Notes under the pieces: generated by a model
The model's database searches: none
What the model was told of the DNA's origin: nothing
Seen by the model: only the letters and a program-made list of their open reading frames with translations
Program-made: the position numbers and the translations under genes
Shown here: positions 47,705-56,459 of the stretch, one piece after another
Numbering within the stretch: position 1 is the stretch's first letter
Layout of the letters: each line of letters opens with the position of its first letter
Source: Lautropia sp.
Lineage (GTDB): Bacteria; Pseudomonadota; Gammaproteobacteria; Burkholderiales; Burkholderiaceae_E
NCBI GenBank assembly: GCA_030532895.1
Contig: JAUNKF010000007.1
Coordinates: forward strand, 62,001 to 126,000
DNA length: 64,000 nucleotides
Reading direction: 5' to 3'

Positions 47705-50005
47705 ATGAAACGCCTTTCAACACGCACAACAGGCTGCAGCGATGCCACCCTGTGCACCGATGACGCCTTTTCCCGGCACATGCCCGTCCTCATGCCCGCC
47801 GCCGTGGGTTTCAGGCCCCTGAAAACGGCGCTCACCGTCTCGGTGGCGCTGACCAGCCCACTGACATTGGCCCAATCATCCGAACTCGGTGAGGAAGCAA
47901 CGCCCCTTGGCACCATCACCGTCAGCGCCAGTGCCGATGCGTCGGCCACGGGCCTCTCCAAGCGCGTGGCCGGTGGACTCACGGCTCGTGGCGGCCGGGT
48001 CGGCATCTTTGGCACCCAAGACCAGATGGATGTCCCCTTTGCCGTCACCAGCTACACGAACGAGCTGATCCAGGATCAGCAGAGCCAGAGCGTGGGCAGC
48101 GTGCTGCAGAACGATCCCTCGGTACGCACGGCACGCGGCTTTGGCAATTTTCAGGAAAGCTTCTTCGTGCGCGGCTTCATCCTCTACTCTGACGACATCG
48201 CCTACAACGGCCTGTACGGGGTGCTGCCACGCCAATACATCCCCACTGAGCTCTTCGAGCGGGTCGAGGTGCTACGCGGTGCCAGCACCTTCCTGACCGG
48301 TGCCACCCCTGGCGGCAGCGGCGCCGGCGGCACGGTGAACCTGCTCCCCAAACGGGCACCCAACGAGCCGCTGAACCGTGTGGACATCGGCCTTCACACG
48401 AGCAGGCAGTTTCATCTGGGCACCGATCTGGCCCGTCGTTTCGGCCCGAACGGCGAGACCGGCCTGCGCCTGAATGCCAGTTATCGCAAAGGGGGCAGCG
48501 GCATCGATCATGAAGACATGATGCTGGGCCTCGCCTCCGCCGCACTCGACTGGCGCAATGACCGACTGCGTCTGTCAGCCGATCTGGCCTTCCAGGATCA
48601 TCAGCTGAAACAGACCCGCACGAACGTCTCGCTGGCCGACAATCTGACAAGCGTGCCTTCGGCCCCCGATGGCAAGACGAACTGGGCACAGCCTTGGAGT
48701 TTTTCCGAAGAGAACGGCCTCTTCGGCACGGTGCGGGGCGAATATGATCTGAACGAACAGGTCACGGGCTGGTTCGCCCTCGGCGGGCGCAGCAGCGACG
48801 AGGAAAACTCGCTCGCCAACCTGACGGTGAACGCCGCCAATGGCGATGGCAGCACCTACCGTTTCGACAACGGTCGCAAGGAGCAGGTGATCTCGACCGA
48901 ATTCGGTCTGCGCGCGAACTTCGACACCGCTGGCGTCAAGCACGAAGCGGTCGTGTCAGCCTCCACCTTCAATCGCAAGAACGAGGGCGGCTACACCTTC
49001 GACTTCAGCAACACGCTCGACACGAACCTGTACCGTCCGGTGCGCTACGACAACGTGTCCTTCACCGATCGGGCCTCCTCGGGCAATTCGGTGAGCGAAC
49101 CGGCCCTGCGGGAAAAAACCATGCTGACAAGCCTCGCCATCGGCGACACGATGCATTTTCTCGACGACCGCATGCTGCTGACGCTGGGCGCCCGTTACCA
49201 GACGCTGAAAGTCGACACCCATGCCTGGAACACCGGCGTGCTGGAAGAGCGCTACGACAAGCGCCGTACCAGCCCGATGTTCGGCCTCGTCTACAAGCTG
49301 CCGCAGAAGGTGTCACTCTACGCCAACTATATCGAAGGGCTGGCCAAGGGCGAGACGGCACCCGCCACACGTCAGGAACGGCCCGTCGCCAACCCTGGCG
49401 CACAGCTGGCCCCCTACGTCTCGAAGCAGAAGGAAATCGGCGTCAAATATGATGCCGGCAACACGCTGATCGGGCTGGCCCTCTTCACCACCGACCAGCC
49501 TCGCGCCTTCGTCAACGACGCCAACATCTTCACCGCATCGGGCAAAAATCGCCACCGTGGCGCCGAGCTGATGATTCAAGGCCAGCCGATTCGTGGTTTG
49601 ACCGTGCTGGGTGGGCTGACGCTGCTCGATGCCAAGCAGATAACGACCGGCGACGCCACCACCGATGGCAAGCGCGTGATCGGTGTGCCGAAACACCAGG
49701 GATCGCTCACCGTCGACTGGCAACTGCCGTGGGTCTCGGGTCTGTCGACCAACGCACGGCTAGTGACGACCGGCGGCACGAAGGCCAATGCCACGAACAC
49801 GCTGACGGCGCCGGGCTGGTCCCGTCTGGATATCGGGGCAAGCTACCTGATGGATGTGGGCGGCAACCTCGTGACAGTACGCGCCCGTATCGACAACCTG
49901 ACGAACCGACGGTACTGGTCGTCCGTCGGGGGACATCCCGGCTCGGGCTATCTGGTGCAAGGTGCGCCACGCACCTTCAGCCTCGGTGCCTCGGTCGACT
50001 TCTGA
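47705..50005 (+). CDS. TonB-dependent siderophore receptor
   Basis: Outer-membrane ferric-siderophore transporter, about 766 aa from the ATG at 47705. A Sec-type hydrophobic leader (TALTVSVALTSPLTLAQ) lies about 60 residues in, so a start at 47780 is also possible; neither has a clear ribosome site. A plug domain follows (MDVPFAVTSYTNELIQDQQSQSVGSVLQNDPSVRTARGFGNFQESFFVRGF ... FERVEVLRGASTFLTGATPGGSGAGGTVNLLPKR), then a 22-strand barrel ending with the aromatic terminus FSLGASVDF. The ATG at 47654 lies within a dispersed repeat and is rejected as start. The siderophore cannot be named. Confidence 0.9.
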   Translation: MKRLSTRTTGCSDATLCTDDAFSRHMPVLMPAAVGFRPLKTALTVSVALTSPLTLAQSSELGEEATPLGTITVSASADASATGLSKRVAGGLTARGGRVGIFGTQDQMDVPFAVTSYTNELIQDQQSQSVGSVLQNDPSVRTARGFGNFQESFFVRGFILYSDDIAYNGLYGVLPRQYIPTELFERVEVLRGASTFLTGATPGGSGAGGTVNLLPKRAPNEPLNRVDIGLHTSRQFHLGTDLARRFGPNGETGLRLNASYRKGGSGIDHEDMMLGLASAALDWRNDRLRLSADLAFQDHQLKQTRTNVSLADNLTSVPSAPDGKTNWAQPWSFSEENGLFGTVRGEYDLNEQVTGWFALGGRSSDEENSLANLTVNAANGDGSTYRFDNGRKEQVISTEFGLRANFDTAGVKHEAVVSASTFNRKNEGGYTFDFSNTLDTNLYRPVRYDNVSFTDRASSGNSVSEPALREKTMLTSLAIGDTMHFLDDRMLLTLGARYQTLKVDTHAWNTGVLEERYDKRRTSPMFGLVYKLPQKVSLYANYIEGLAKGETAPATRQERPVANPGAQLAPYVSKQKEIGVKYDAGNTLIGLALFTTDQPRAFVNDANIFTASGKNRHRGAELMIQGQPIRGLTVLGGLTLLDAKQITTGDATTDGKRVIGVPKHQGSLTVDWQLPWVSGLSTNARLVTTGGTKANATNTLTAPGWSRLDIGASYLMDVGGNLVTVRARIDNLTNRRYWSSVGGHPGSGYLVQGAPRTFSLGASVDF

Positions 50006-50027
50006 TGCGATGAGCCAGCCCCTATGA

Positions 50028-50049
50028 GCCAGCCCGATCGTGGGCTGGC
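50028..50049. terminator. Bidirectional hairpin between the TonB receptor and creA
   Basis: 8-bp stem GCCAGCCC / GGGCTGGC with a 6-nt loop between two convergent genes. Directly upstream ATGAGCCAGCCC is duplicated in tandem (50010 and 50024 regions). Confidence 0.55.
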
Positions 50050-50057
50050 GACACGCA

Positions 50058-50594
50058 TCACTTTTTCAAGGGAATCGGCGTGCCGACATCGATCGGCACG
50101 GCGGCCACGCTGTTCTTGGGCGAGCCATCGATCACCTTGTCGGAATAGGTCAGGTACACGAGCGTGTTCCGGTCGGGATCGACCATGCGCACCACGTGCA
50201 GCCGCTTGAAGAGAATCGAAAGCCGCTCACTGAAGACCGACTCCTGTTTCTTCAGCGGTCGGGCAAAACTCACCGGCGCCACCTGGTGGCAGGAAATCGA
50301 GGCTTCCGACTTGTCTTCGGCCAAGCCCAGCGAGCCTTTCACACCACCGGTACGCGCCCGTGAGACATAGCAGGTCACGCCCTGGGCAACCGGGTCATCG
50401 AAGGCTTCGACGATGATGTCGTCGTCACGGGTCAGCAGCTTGAAGACCGTGTCGACCGTGCCGATGACCCGTTCCTTGGCCTCGGCCGGTACGGGTGAGA
50501 GCCACAGCGTGGCACCGGCCGTGAGAGCCAACAGCGCCGACAACGGGCGCAACAAATGCGTGGGACGGCTTGGAAAAGTGCAGGGATTCGTCAT
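50058..50594 (-). CDS. creA: CreA family protein
   Basis: 178-aa exported protein of the CreA family, function unknown. Start at ATG 50594 gives a signal peptide (hydrophobic LLRPLSALLALTAGATLWLSPVPAEA). Family motifs: ERVIGTVDTVFKLLTRDDDIIVEAFDDPVAQGVTCYVSRARTGGVKGSLGLAEDKSEASISCHQVAP and HVVRMVDPDRNTLVYLTYSDKVIDGSPKNSVAAVPI, with two conserved cysteines. It starts 17 nt after serA on the same strand. Confidence 0.92.
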   Translation of the reverse strand: MTNPCTFPSRPTHLLRPLSALLALTAGATLWLSPVPAEAKERVIGTVDTVFKLLTRDDDIIVEAFDDPVAQGVTCYVSRARTGGVKGSLGLAEDKSEASISCHQVAPVSFARPLKKQESVFSERLSILFKRLHVVRMVDPDRNTLVYLTYSDKVIDGSPKNSVAAVPIDVGTPIPLKK

Positions 50595-50611
50595 GCGTGC
50601 AGGCTCCTCGA

Positions 50612-51838
50612 TCAGTACAGGATACGGGCGCGGATCGTGCCCTCGATGGCCGACAACTCGTTGAGCGCCACCATGCTGGCCTCGGTATCGACATCGACCA
50701 CCACGTAGCCGACGTGCTGATTCGTCTGCAGATACTGCGCGGTGATGTTGATGCCCGCCTTCGAGAGCCGCTCGTTGATCTGCGCGAGAATCCCTGGCGT
50801 GTTGTGGTGGATGTGCAGCAAGCGGCACTGACCGGGGTGGGCCGGCAGCGAAACCTCCGGGAAATTCACCGCCGACAGGGTGGAGCCATTGTTGCTGTAG
50901 CGGATCAGCTTGGAAGACACCTCGCGGCCGATGCTTTCCTGCGCCTCACCGGTGGACCCCCCGATATGTGGCGTCAGCAGCACGTTCTCGAACGGAATCA
51001 GCGGCGACTCGAACTGCCCCTCATTGCCTTCCGGCTCAACCGGAAACACATCGATGGCCGCACCCAGGATGTGCTTCGATTCGAGCGCACGGGTCAGCGC
51101 ATCGATGTCCACCACCGTCCCACGGGAGGCGTTGATCAGGAAGCTGCCTTTTTTCATGCGGGCCATCTGCTCGGCCCCCATCATCTGTTTCGTGCTGGGC
51201 GTCTCGGGCACGTGCAGGCTCACGACATCGGCCTCGGCCAGCAGATCGTTCAGGTTCGCCACCTGACGCGAGTTGCCCAGCGGCAGCTTCGTCTCCACAT
51301 CATAGAAAATCACGCGCATGCCAAGATGCTCGGCCAGCACACCGATCTGCGTGCCGATATGGCCATAACCGACGATGCCGAGCGTCTTGCCACGCACCTC
51401 GAAGGAGTTGGCCGCACTCTTTTGCCAGCCGCCCCGGTGCAGCACCGCGTTCTTTTGCGGAATGCCGCGCATCAGCATGATGATTTCGGCCAGCACCAGT
51501 TCGGCCACACTGCGGGTGTTGGAAAACGGCGCATTGAAGACGGGGATACCACGACGTGCGGCCGCATCCAGTGCGATCTGGTTGGTGCCGATGCAGAAGG
51601 CACCGATGGCCACCAGCTTGGGCGCCTGCGCGATGACGGCCTCGGTCAGTTGCGTGCGCGAGCGGATACCGATGAAATGCGCATCCTTGATCGCCTCGAT
51701 CAGCTGATCGCCATCGAGCGCCTTGGGAAAGGTCTGGATCTGGGTATAGCCATCGTCGATGAAGCTGTCGACAGCCGACTGATGAATGCCTTCCAGCAGG
51801 ACGACTTTCAATTTGTTTCTATCAAGCGAGAGGCGCAC
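50612..51838 (-). CDS. serA: D-3-phosphoglycerate dehydrogenase
   Basis: First step of serine synthesis: 3-phosphoglycerate to 3-phosphohydroxypyruvate with NAD. 408 aa from a GTG at 51838 (VRLSLDRNKLKVVLLEGIH), chosen because AAGGA lies 8 nt upstream and the length equals that of E. coli SerA (410 aa). NAD site GKTLGIVGYGHIGTQIGVLAEHLGMRVIFYD, substrate motifs FCIGTNQIALDAAARRGIPVFNAPFSNTRSVAELV, catalytic His in LLTPHIGGSTGEAQE, and a C-terminal ACT domain (HNTPGILAQINERLSKAGINITAQYLQTNQHVGYVVVDVD), the serine-feedback site. Confidence 0.95.
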   Translation of the reverse strand: MRLSLDRNKLKVVLLEGIHQSAVDSFIDDGYTQIQTFPKALDGDQLIEAIKDAHFIGIRSRTQLTEAVIAQAPKLVAIGAFCIGTNQIALDAAARRGIPVFNAPFSNTRSVAELVLAEIIMLMRGIPQKNAVLHRGGWQKSAANSFEVRGKTLGIVGYGHIGTQIGVLAEHLGMRVIFYDVETKLPLGNSRQVANLNDLLAEADVVSLHVPETPSTKQMMGAEQMARMKKGSFLINASRGTVVDIDALTRALESKHILGAAIDVFPVEPEGNEGQFESPLIPFENVLLTPHIGGSTGEAQESIGREVSSKLIRYSNNGSTLSAVNFPEVSLPAHPGQCRLLHIHHNTPGILAQINERLSKAGINITAQYLQTNQHVGYVVVDVDTEASMVALNELSAIEGTIRARILY

Positions 51839-52217
51839 GTCTGTATCCTTGAGAATGGGAATGCGACAAAGGGAAGCTATGAGGCCAGCGATGTCAGGGC
51901 ACAAGCCCTGGCCCCACACACAGGTGCCAAGGCAGGACAGGCCACGTTGCCGGAGATCGGGCTGACGTGCATCGGCGCATCAGACAGGCCATGCCCGGAT
52001 CATGCGGCACGGAAGGTCTGGCCCCACCTCAGGCGAGCATCCAGGCCAAAGCTGATGCACAATGAACGTCTGGCCTGCCATCCTGTTGCCAGACAGCCAG
52101 CCAAGCGGCCAATAAACCCCTAATGGTAGCGGTTTACACGCACACTGCCCTACCCTTCGGGCACATCTGTAGCACAATCCGGGCAATGTCCCTTTTTCCG
52201 TTCCCTGAGCAAGCGTT
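51839..52217. other. Divergent intergenic region between serA and the 52.2-kb gene
   Basis: About 380 nt that must hold the promoters of two divergent genes. No inverted repeat, riboswitch or RNA gene was recognised; only an AT-richer patch near 52108-52135 (CCAATAAACCCCTAATGG...) stands out. Confidence 0.4.
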
Positions 52218-53681
52218 GTGAGCATCGAAGAAACGAACCCGTCCAACCCGCCTGCCACCGAAGCTGGCACCGCCGCGCCAGCCGTGCAGACTGCCACATC
52301 CGAGGCACAAGCCCTGACACCTGCGGCGCAGGCTGCCACGCCTGAGACAGAGATGCCGACACCTGCCACAGCAGCCAGCACGACTGACACGGCGGCAGCC
52401 GAGTCTGCGGCTCAGGCAGCCCCCGAGGAAGCGCAGGCGCCCAAACCTGAAGCACTGGCTGATGCCCCGGCAGCGGCATCCATGCCGGCAGCCCCGGTAC
52501 TCGCCCCGACAACGGAAACACCCAAGCCCTCGCCCGAAAACCTGCCCTTGCCCGACGCACTTCAGGCCATCGATGACCAGATCCGCGCCGCGCTCATCAT
52601 GGTCGCGCATGGCAATGCACGCCTGTCGAAGCTGGCCGGCAACATCCGTTTTTCCTATCTGCAACGTGATGAATCCCAGCTGATCGCTGAACGAAAAAAG
52701 CTGAAAACGGCCTTCCAGCAGGGAGAATGCACTGAAGTCGAGCTGAAACCCGGCCTTGAAGCGCTGTTGCAGAAAGCCGAAAGTCAGGCTGGCAAGTTGA
52801 TCGCGCCGCCCGCCAAAGTGGTGGCCACCGACGCAGATGCCCCCACCACCCCCTTGCCCGCCGAGCGTGTCAACCAGATCCGTCGCGCGCTGCGCGAAGC
52901 GATGATGTCGCTGGCCGCCGCGGCCCCGCTGCACCTGCAAATCGAGCTGGCGCCCGGCTTCTCGGAACTCGAACCGGACATCATGGCGATGGCCGCCCGC
53001 ATCCACGCCCTGCACCGTCAGGTGCTCGGCTCACTGAAATCGATTCGCTGGACATCGCCCACCACCTGTACGCTGGTGTTCGACAACGGCAAAGACAACA
53101 AGGAAGTGGAAGCCGTCTTTGGCGAACAAGGTTTGTCCAGCCTGCCCGACGAATACCGCCAGAACCAGAAAGCAGCCCCCGGCAGCCGGCCTGCCGGACA
53201 AGGCCGACCAGCGCCACGGCGCAGCGGTGCAGGTGGCAAGCCGGGCCAGCGTCCTGGTGGTGCCAATGGCGCCAGGCAAGCCCGCAGCCAGCAAGGCGGC
53301 GACGGGGCCAATGCCGGTGACGCTGGCGGCCGAGACCAGAAGGCGCACGCGCCAGGCAAGCGTCCACAGGGACAGCACCGCGCCGGTGCAGGCGCCTCGG
53401 ACAACCAGCATCAGCACGGCAGACGCCCACCGAAAGGTGGCAAAGGGCCAAACCAGCACGGCGACGCGGGATCAGGCGCGCCGAGCAACAAGGGGGGACA
53501 GGGACGCCCGCATGGCAAACGCCCTCACGGCGCTCAAGCCGGCTCGCCGGGCCGACGTGCTGAGGGACAGGATCAGCGCGGCAACCGCGGGCACAAATCC
53601 TTCCCGAGCAATTCGGCCATGGCCGACAAGCTCAAGGCTGCGCTGGGCGGCTTGAAGCTGTCCGGCACGAAGAAGGACTGA
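52218..53681 (+). CDS. Unknown low-complexity protein with basic C-terminal tail
   Basis: 487 aa, not recognised. Three parts are visible: an acidic/Ala/Pro/Thr-rich N-terminus of about 110 residues; a structured middle (about 110-310) with helical segments PDALQAIDDQIRAALIMVAHGNARLSKLAGNIRFSYLQRDE and RVNQIRRALREAMMSLAA...; and a basic, Gly/Gln/Arg/His-rich tail (about 315-460) ending in AMADKLKAALGGLKLSGTKKD. The tail composition is that of RNA- or DNA-binding disordered regions, like that of the helicase at 45107. Start is a GTG with no strong ribosome site. Downstream lies an 11-bp hairpin. Confidence 0.65.
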   Translation: MSIEETNPSNPPATEAGTAAPAVQTATSEAQALTPAAQAATPETEMPTPATAASTTDTAAAESAAQAAPEEAQAPKPEALADAPAAASMPAAPVLAPTTETPKPSPENLPLPDALQAIDDQIRAALIMVAHGNARLSKLAGNIRFSYLQRDESQLIAERKKLKTAFQQGECTEVELKPGLEALLQKAESQAGKLIAPPAKVVATDADAPTTPLPAERVNQIRRALREAMMSLAAAAPLHLQIELAPGFSELEPDIMAMAARIHALHRQVLGSLKSIRWTSPTTCTLVFDNGKDNKEVEAVFGEQGLSSLPDEYRQNQKAAPGSRPAGQGRPAPRRSGAGGKPGQRPGGANGARQARSQQGGDGANAGDAGGRDQKAHAPGKRPQGQHRAGAGASDNQHQHGRRPPKGGKGPNQHGDAGSGAPSNKGGQGRPHGKRPHGAQAGSPGRRAEGQDQRGNRGHKSFPSNSAMADKLKAALGGLKLSGTKKD

Positions 53682-53720
53682 AAACCCCTACATTTTCCGT
53701 GTCAAAACGACATCAGGTGC

Positions 53721-53753
53721 AGAAAAGCCGTGTTTTCCAGGGCTTTTCTGCGT
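53721..53753 (+). terminator. Strong hairpin after the 52.2-kb gene
   Basis: 11-bp perfect stem GCAGAAAAGCC (53721-53731) / GGCTTTTCTGC (53743-53753), 11-nt loop, 40 nt after the stop codon. No T-run follows. Confidence 0.5.
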
Positions 53754-53832
53754 GGTTCATCGTAAAAAAGCATGGAAAATGCAGACAAGAACCAACGAAT
53801 TGATACAGCCGCTGGTCTTTGGAATCAGACCA

Positions 53833-53851
53833 TTGTTAAGATTCTCAACAA
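53833..53851. promoter_or_regulatory. Near-perfect 19-bp palindrome upstream of the HU-like gene
   Basis: TTGTTAAGATTCTCAACAA has arms TTGTTAAGA / TCTCAACAA that pair at 8 of 9 positions, about 55 nt before the ATG at 53906; a 6-bp hairpin TGGTCT/AGACCA lies just upstream (53813-53832). Operator-like symmetry; the binding factor is unknown. Confidence 0.35.
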
Positions 53852-53905
53852 CCTCCCCATATTGGGCAGGTATTTTCGATCGTTTCAAGAACCGTTCTAC
53901 ACATC

Positions 53906-54349
53906 ATGGCCACTGCTAAAAAGCCTCAACGCGCTGCCGCCCCCGCCACCAAGAAAGCCGCAGCCAAACCGGCTGCAGCCAAGTCCAAAGCCGCTGCCAC
54001 CAAGGCTGCCGCCAAACCCGCTGGCGCCACCCTCAAACCGATCAAGGAAACCTTCACCAAGGTCGCCCTTGCTCAGCATCTGGCGGAACAGACCGGCATC
54101 GAAACCAAGGCAGTCAAAGCCGTGATGGCCGCGCTGGAGCTGACCATTCTGGCTTCGGTTCACAAGCGCGGTGCCCGCGAGTTCACCCTCCCCGGCCTGC
54201 TCAAAATCGGTGTGCAGGACGTGCCCGCCAAGAAGAAGCGTCGTGGCATCGACCCCTTCACGGGTGAGGAGCGCGAATTTGCCGCCAAGCCGGCCACGGT
54301 TCGCATCAAGGTGCGCGCCCTGAAGAAGATCAAGGACGCCGCACTCTGA
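53906..54349 (+). CDS. HU/IHF-family DNA-binding protein with histone-H1-like tail
   Basis: 147 aa nucleoid protein. Residues 1-40 are an Ala/Lys/Pro-rich tail with AAAKPAAAKSKAAATKAAAKPA repeats, like eukaryotic H1 and the bacterial H1-like tails. Residues 45-147 form the HU-like fold: KETFTKVALAQHLAEQTGIETKAVKAVMAALELTILASVHKRGAREFTLPGLLKIGVQDVPAKKKRRGIDPFTGEEREFAAKPATVRIKVRALKKIKDAA. The beta-arm region (KKRRGIDPFTGEER) contains the Pro expected to intercalate into DNA. Flanked by an operator-like palindrome upstream and a terminator downstream, so probably monocistronic. Confidence 0.88.
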   Translation: MATAKKPQRAAAPATKKAAAKPAAAKSKAAATKAAAKPAGATLKPIKETFTKVALAQHLAEQTGIETKAVKAVMAALELTILASVHKRGAREFTLPGLLKIGVQDVPAKKKRRGIDPFTGEEREFAAKPATVRIKVRALKKIKDAAL

Positions 54350-54362
54350 TCCGCCATCGAAC

Positions 54363-54403
54363 AAGGCACCGTCCGCAGCCCCACGGCGCGAATGCGGTGC
54401 CTT
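54363..54403. terminator. Bidirectional terminator after the HU-like gene
   Basis: 9-bp perfect stem AAGGCACCG (54363-54371) / CGGTGCCTT (54395-54403), 23-nt loop, between the convergent HU-like gene and the ABC substrate-binding protein gene. Confidence 0.65.
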
Positions 54404-54413
54404 CTGATGCCGC

Positions 54414-55424
54414 TTACTGACCGATGACCTCCGCGGCCTCGGCTTTCAAGGCATCCGACAGAGTCACGCCCTGAAGGGCTGCTGCCTTCGGGTTCAGCGT
54501 GAGCTTCAGCACGTCGCTGGTTTCGCTCGCCATATCACCCGGCTTCTCGCCTTTCAGGATGCGCAACACCATCCGCCCAGCCTGACGCCCCATCTCGTAG
54601 TAGTCGATGGCAAGCGCGGCAACGGCGCCCCGCTGCACGCTCGAGCGATCGGCCGCGATCAGCGGGATCTTCGCATCGTTGCCCACCTTGATCATCGCCT
54701 CATAGGCCGAGATCACGTTGTTGTCGTTGCCGCTATAGAACACATCGACCTTGCCAACCAGTCGACGGGCGGCCAGACCCACATCGACCGAACGCGGGGC
54801 AGCCGCCTCCACCAGGCCGATATCGTGTTTGGCAAGTGCTGCCTTCAGCTCACGCATCGCCGTCACCGAGTTGGCCTCGGCCGGACTGTAGACCATGCCC
54901 ACGTTCTTCACGTCCGGCACGATCTTGCGGATCAACTCGACCTGACGGTCCGGATCAAGACGGTCGGACACACCTGTCACATTGGTGCCGGAAGGCGCCA
55001 ACGACTTGACGAGCTGCGCGGCCACCGGATCGGTGATGGCGTTGTAAACGACCGGTATCTCGCGGGTGGCCGCCACCACCGCCTGCGCCGATGGCGTGGC
55101 GATGGGCACGATCACATCAGGCCGGTCACCCACGAACTTGCGCGCAATCTGCGCGGCCGTACCGGGATTGCCCTGCGCACTCTGGTAGGCCCAGCTCAGG
55201 TTCTTGCCCTTTTCATAACCGGCCGCTTTCAGCTCGTCGAACAGACCATCACGCAATGCATCGAGTGACGGATGTTCGACGATGGACAGTACCGACACGG
55301 CCTTCTTCGGCAATGGCTCGGCGGCCCAGCTGCCCGACTGCCACCCCAGCCCCGCCACCACCAAGGCAGCGGCTGCCATGCCTGCCATCAAGGATCGGCG
55401 AAAAACGAGGGGGCGTGCTGTCAT
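54414..55424 (-). CDS. ABC transporter substrate-binding protein, second paralog (ABC_sub_bind / TrpX type)
   Basis: 336-aa periplasmic binding protein. Start at ATG 55424 with AGGAG 7 nt upstream, followed by a signal peptide (RRSLMAGMAAAALVVAGLGWQSGSWAAEP). It aligns end to end with the protein at 57361 (VLSIVEHPSLDALRDGLFDELKAAGYEKGKNLSWAYQSAQGNPGTAAQIARKFV... versus VITIVDHPALDAFRNGV...). Family members bind aromatic amino acids or related ligands. It is separated from the ATPase gene by 238 nt that contain a candidate minus-strand promoter (TTGACG - 19 nt - TAGAAT, 55464-55494), so it can be expressed apart from the rest. Confidence 0.88.
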   Translation of the reverse strand: MTARPLVFRRSLMAGMAAAALVVAGLGWQSGSWAAEPLPKKAVSVLSIVEHPSLDALRDGLFDELKAAGYEKGKNLSWAYQSAQGNPGTAAQIARKFVGDRPDVIVPIATPSAQAVVAATREIPVVYNAITDPVAAQLVKSLAPSGTNVTGVSDRLDPDRQVELIRKIVPDVKNVGMVYSPAEANSVTAMRELKAALAKHDIGLVEAAAPRSVDVGLAARRLVGKVDVFYSGNDNNVISAYEAMIKVGNDAKIPLIAADRSSVQRGAVAALAIDYYEMGRQAGRMVLRILKGEKPGDMASETSDVLKLTLNPKAAALQGVTLSDALKAEAAEVIGQ

Positions 55425-55463
55425 CATCGAACTCCTGAACATCAACGAAGAAGGTGGGTCGAC

Positions 55464-55494
55464 ATTCTACGCACCGAATGCCCCAGGTCGTCAA
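55464..55494 (-). promoter_or_regulatory. Candidate promoter of the second substrate-binding protein gene
   Basis: Minus-strand TTGACG and TAGAAT boxes separated by 19 nt, about 40 nt before the start codon. The spacing is 2 nt longer than ideal. Confidence 0.35.
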
Positions 55495-55662
55495 ATGTGG
55501 CCGACGAATATCCTTCTTCCGTATAACGCCAAGACCGCCATGGCAGCCCGGCTGCCAGACGCCGTTTCCGCCAGAATCGCGTGCTGAGCGGGGCAAAAAC
55601 GTAGCGTCTGGGCGCATCCGGGCAAAGTTGTTCCCGCAGGGCGGGCTTGCCACCGAAGCCGA

Positions 55663-56457
55663 TCAATCAAGCAGCAAGGAATCGTCGGCCAGCTCTTCGC
55701 CACGTGTCTTCTCGAACATGGCGAGCAGATCCTTCACGCTCATGCCCTCACGCTGCTGCCCGGCCACATCGAGCACCACCCGCCCCTGGTGCAGCATGAT
55801 CGTTCGGCTCCCATATTCGAGCGCCTGCTTCATGCTGTGTGTCACCATCAGCGCCGTCAGACTGTTTTCCTCGATGATGCGTGCAGTGAGGTCGAGCACG
55901 AAGGCGGCCGTTTTCGGGTCAAGCGCGGCCGTGTGTTCGTCAAGCAGCAGGATGCTGGAAGGCTGCAACGCGGCCATCAACAAGCTGATGGCCTGACGCT
56001 GCCCGCCCGAGAGCAGACCGATCCGGTCATCCAGCCGATTTTCAAGGCCAAGTTTCAAGACCGACAGGCGCTCACGGAACAGCTCACGGGCCTGACGATC
56101 GATGGCACGGCGCAGCCGCTTGGACTGGCCCCGCGCCAGCGCGAGTGCCATGTTCTCCTCGATCGTCAGTGCCTCACAGGTGCCCGCCATCGGATCCTGA
56201 AAGACCCGCGCCACCTTGCTCGCCCGCTGCCAGGCAGACTGGCCGCGCACGTTCTCACCATCGATCTCGATCACGCCCTCGTCAGGCTGAAGATCACCCG
56301 AGACGATATTGAGAAAGGTGGATTTGCCCGCCCCGTTGGAACCGATCACCGAGACGAATTCACCCGCCGGAATCGTCACGCTCAAGCCACGGAGCACATG
56401 ATTTTCGATCGGCGTGCCGGGATTGAACGTGACTTGCAGGTTTTCGGCTTTCAGCAT
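55663..56457 (-). CDS. ABC transporter ATP-binding protein (TrpZ-like)
   Basis: 264 aa from ATG 56457. Walker A SVIGSNGAGKSTFLNIV, signature LLSGGQRQAISLLMAAL, Walker B ILLLDEHTAALDPKTA (His in place of the usual Pro after Glu, as in this subfamily) and switch His in ALMVTHSMKQALEYG. Energises the permease encoded directly upstream; its start overlaps the permease stop region. Confidence 0.92.
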   Translation of the reverse strand: MLKAENLQVTFNPGTPIENHVLRGLSVTIPAGEFVSVIGSNGAGKSTFLNIVSGDLQPDEGVIEIDGENVRGQSAWQRASKVARVFQDPMAGTCEALTIEENMALALARGQSKRLRRAIDRQARELFRERLSVLKLGLENRLDDRIGLLSGGQRQAISLLMAALQPSSILLLDEHTAALDPKTAAFVLDLTARIIEENSLTALMVTHSMKQALEYGSRTIMLHQGRVVLDVAGQQREGMSVKDLLAMFEKTRGEELADDSLLLD

Positions 56458-56459
56458 GA

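Noticed and set aside
52218-53681. ProQ/FinO-type RNA chaperone
   Set aside because: The basic tail suggested it, but the middle domain lacks the ProQ/FinO core pattern.
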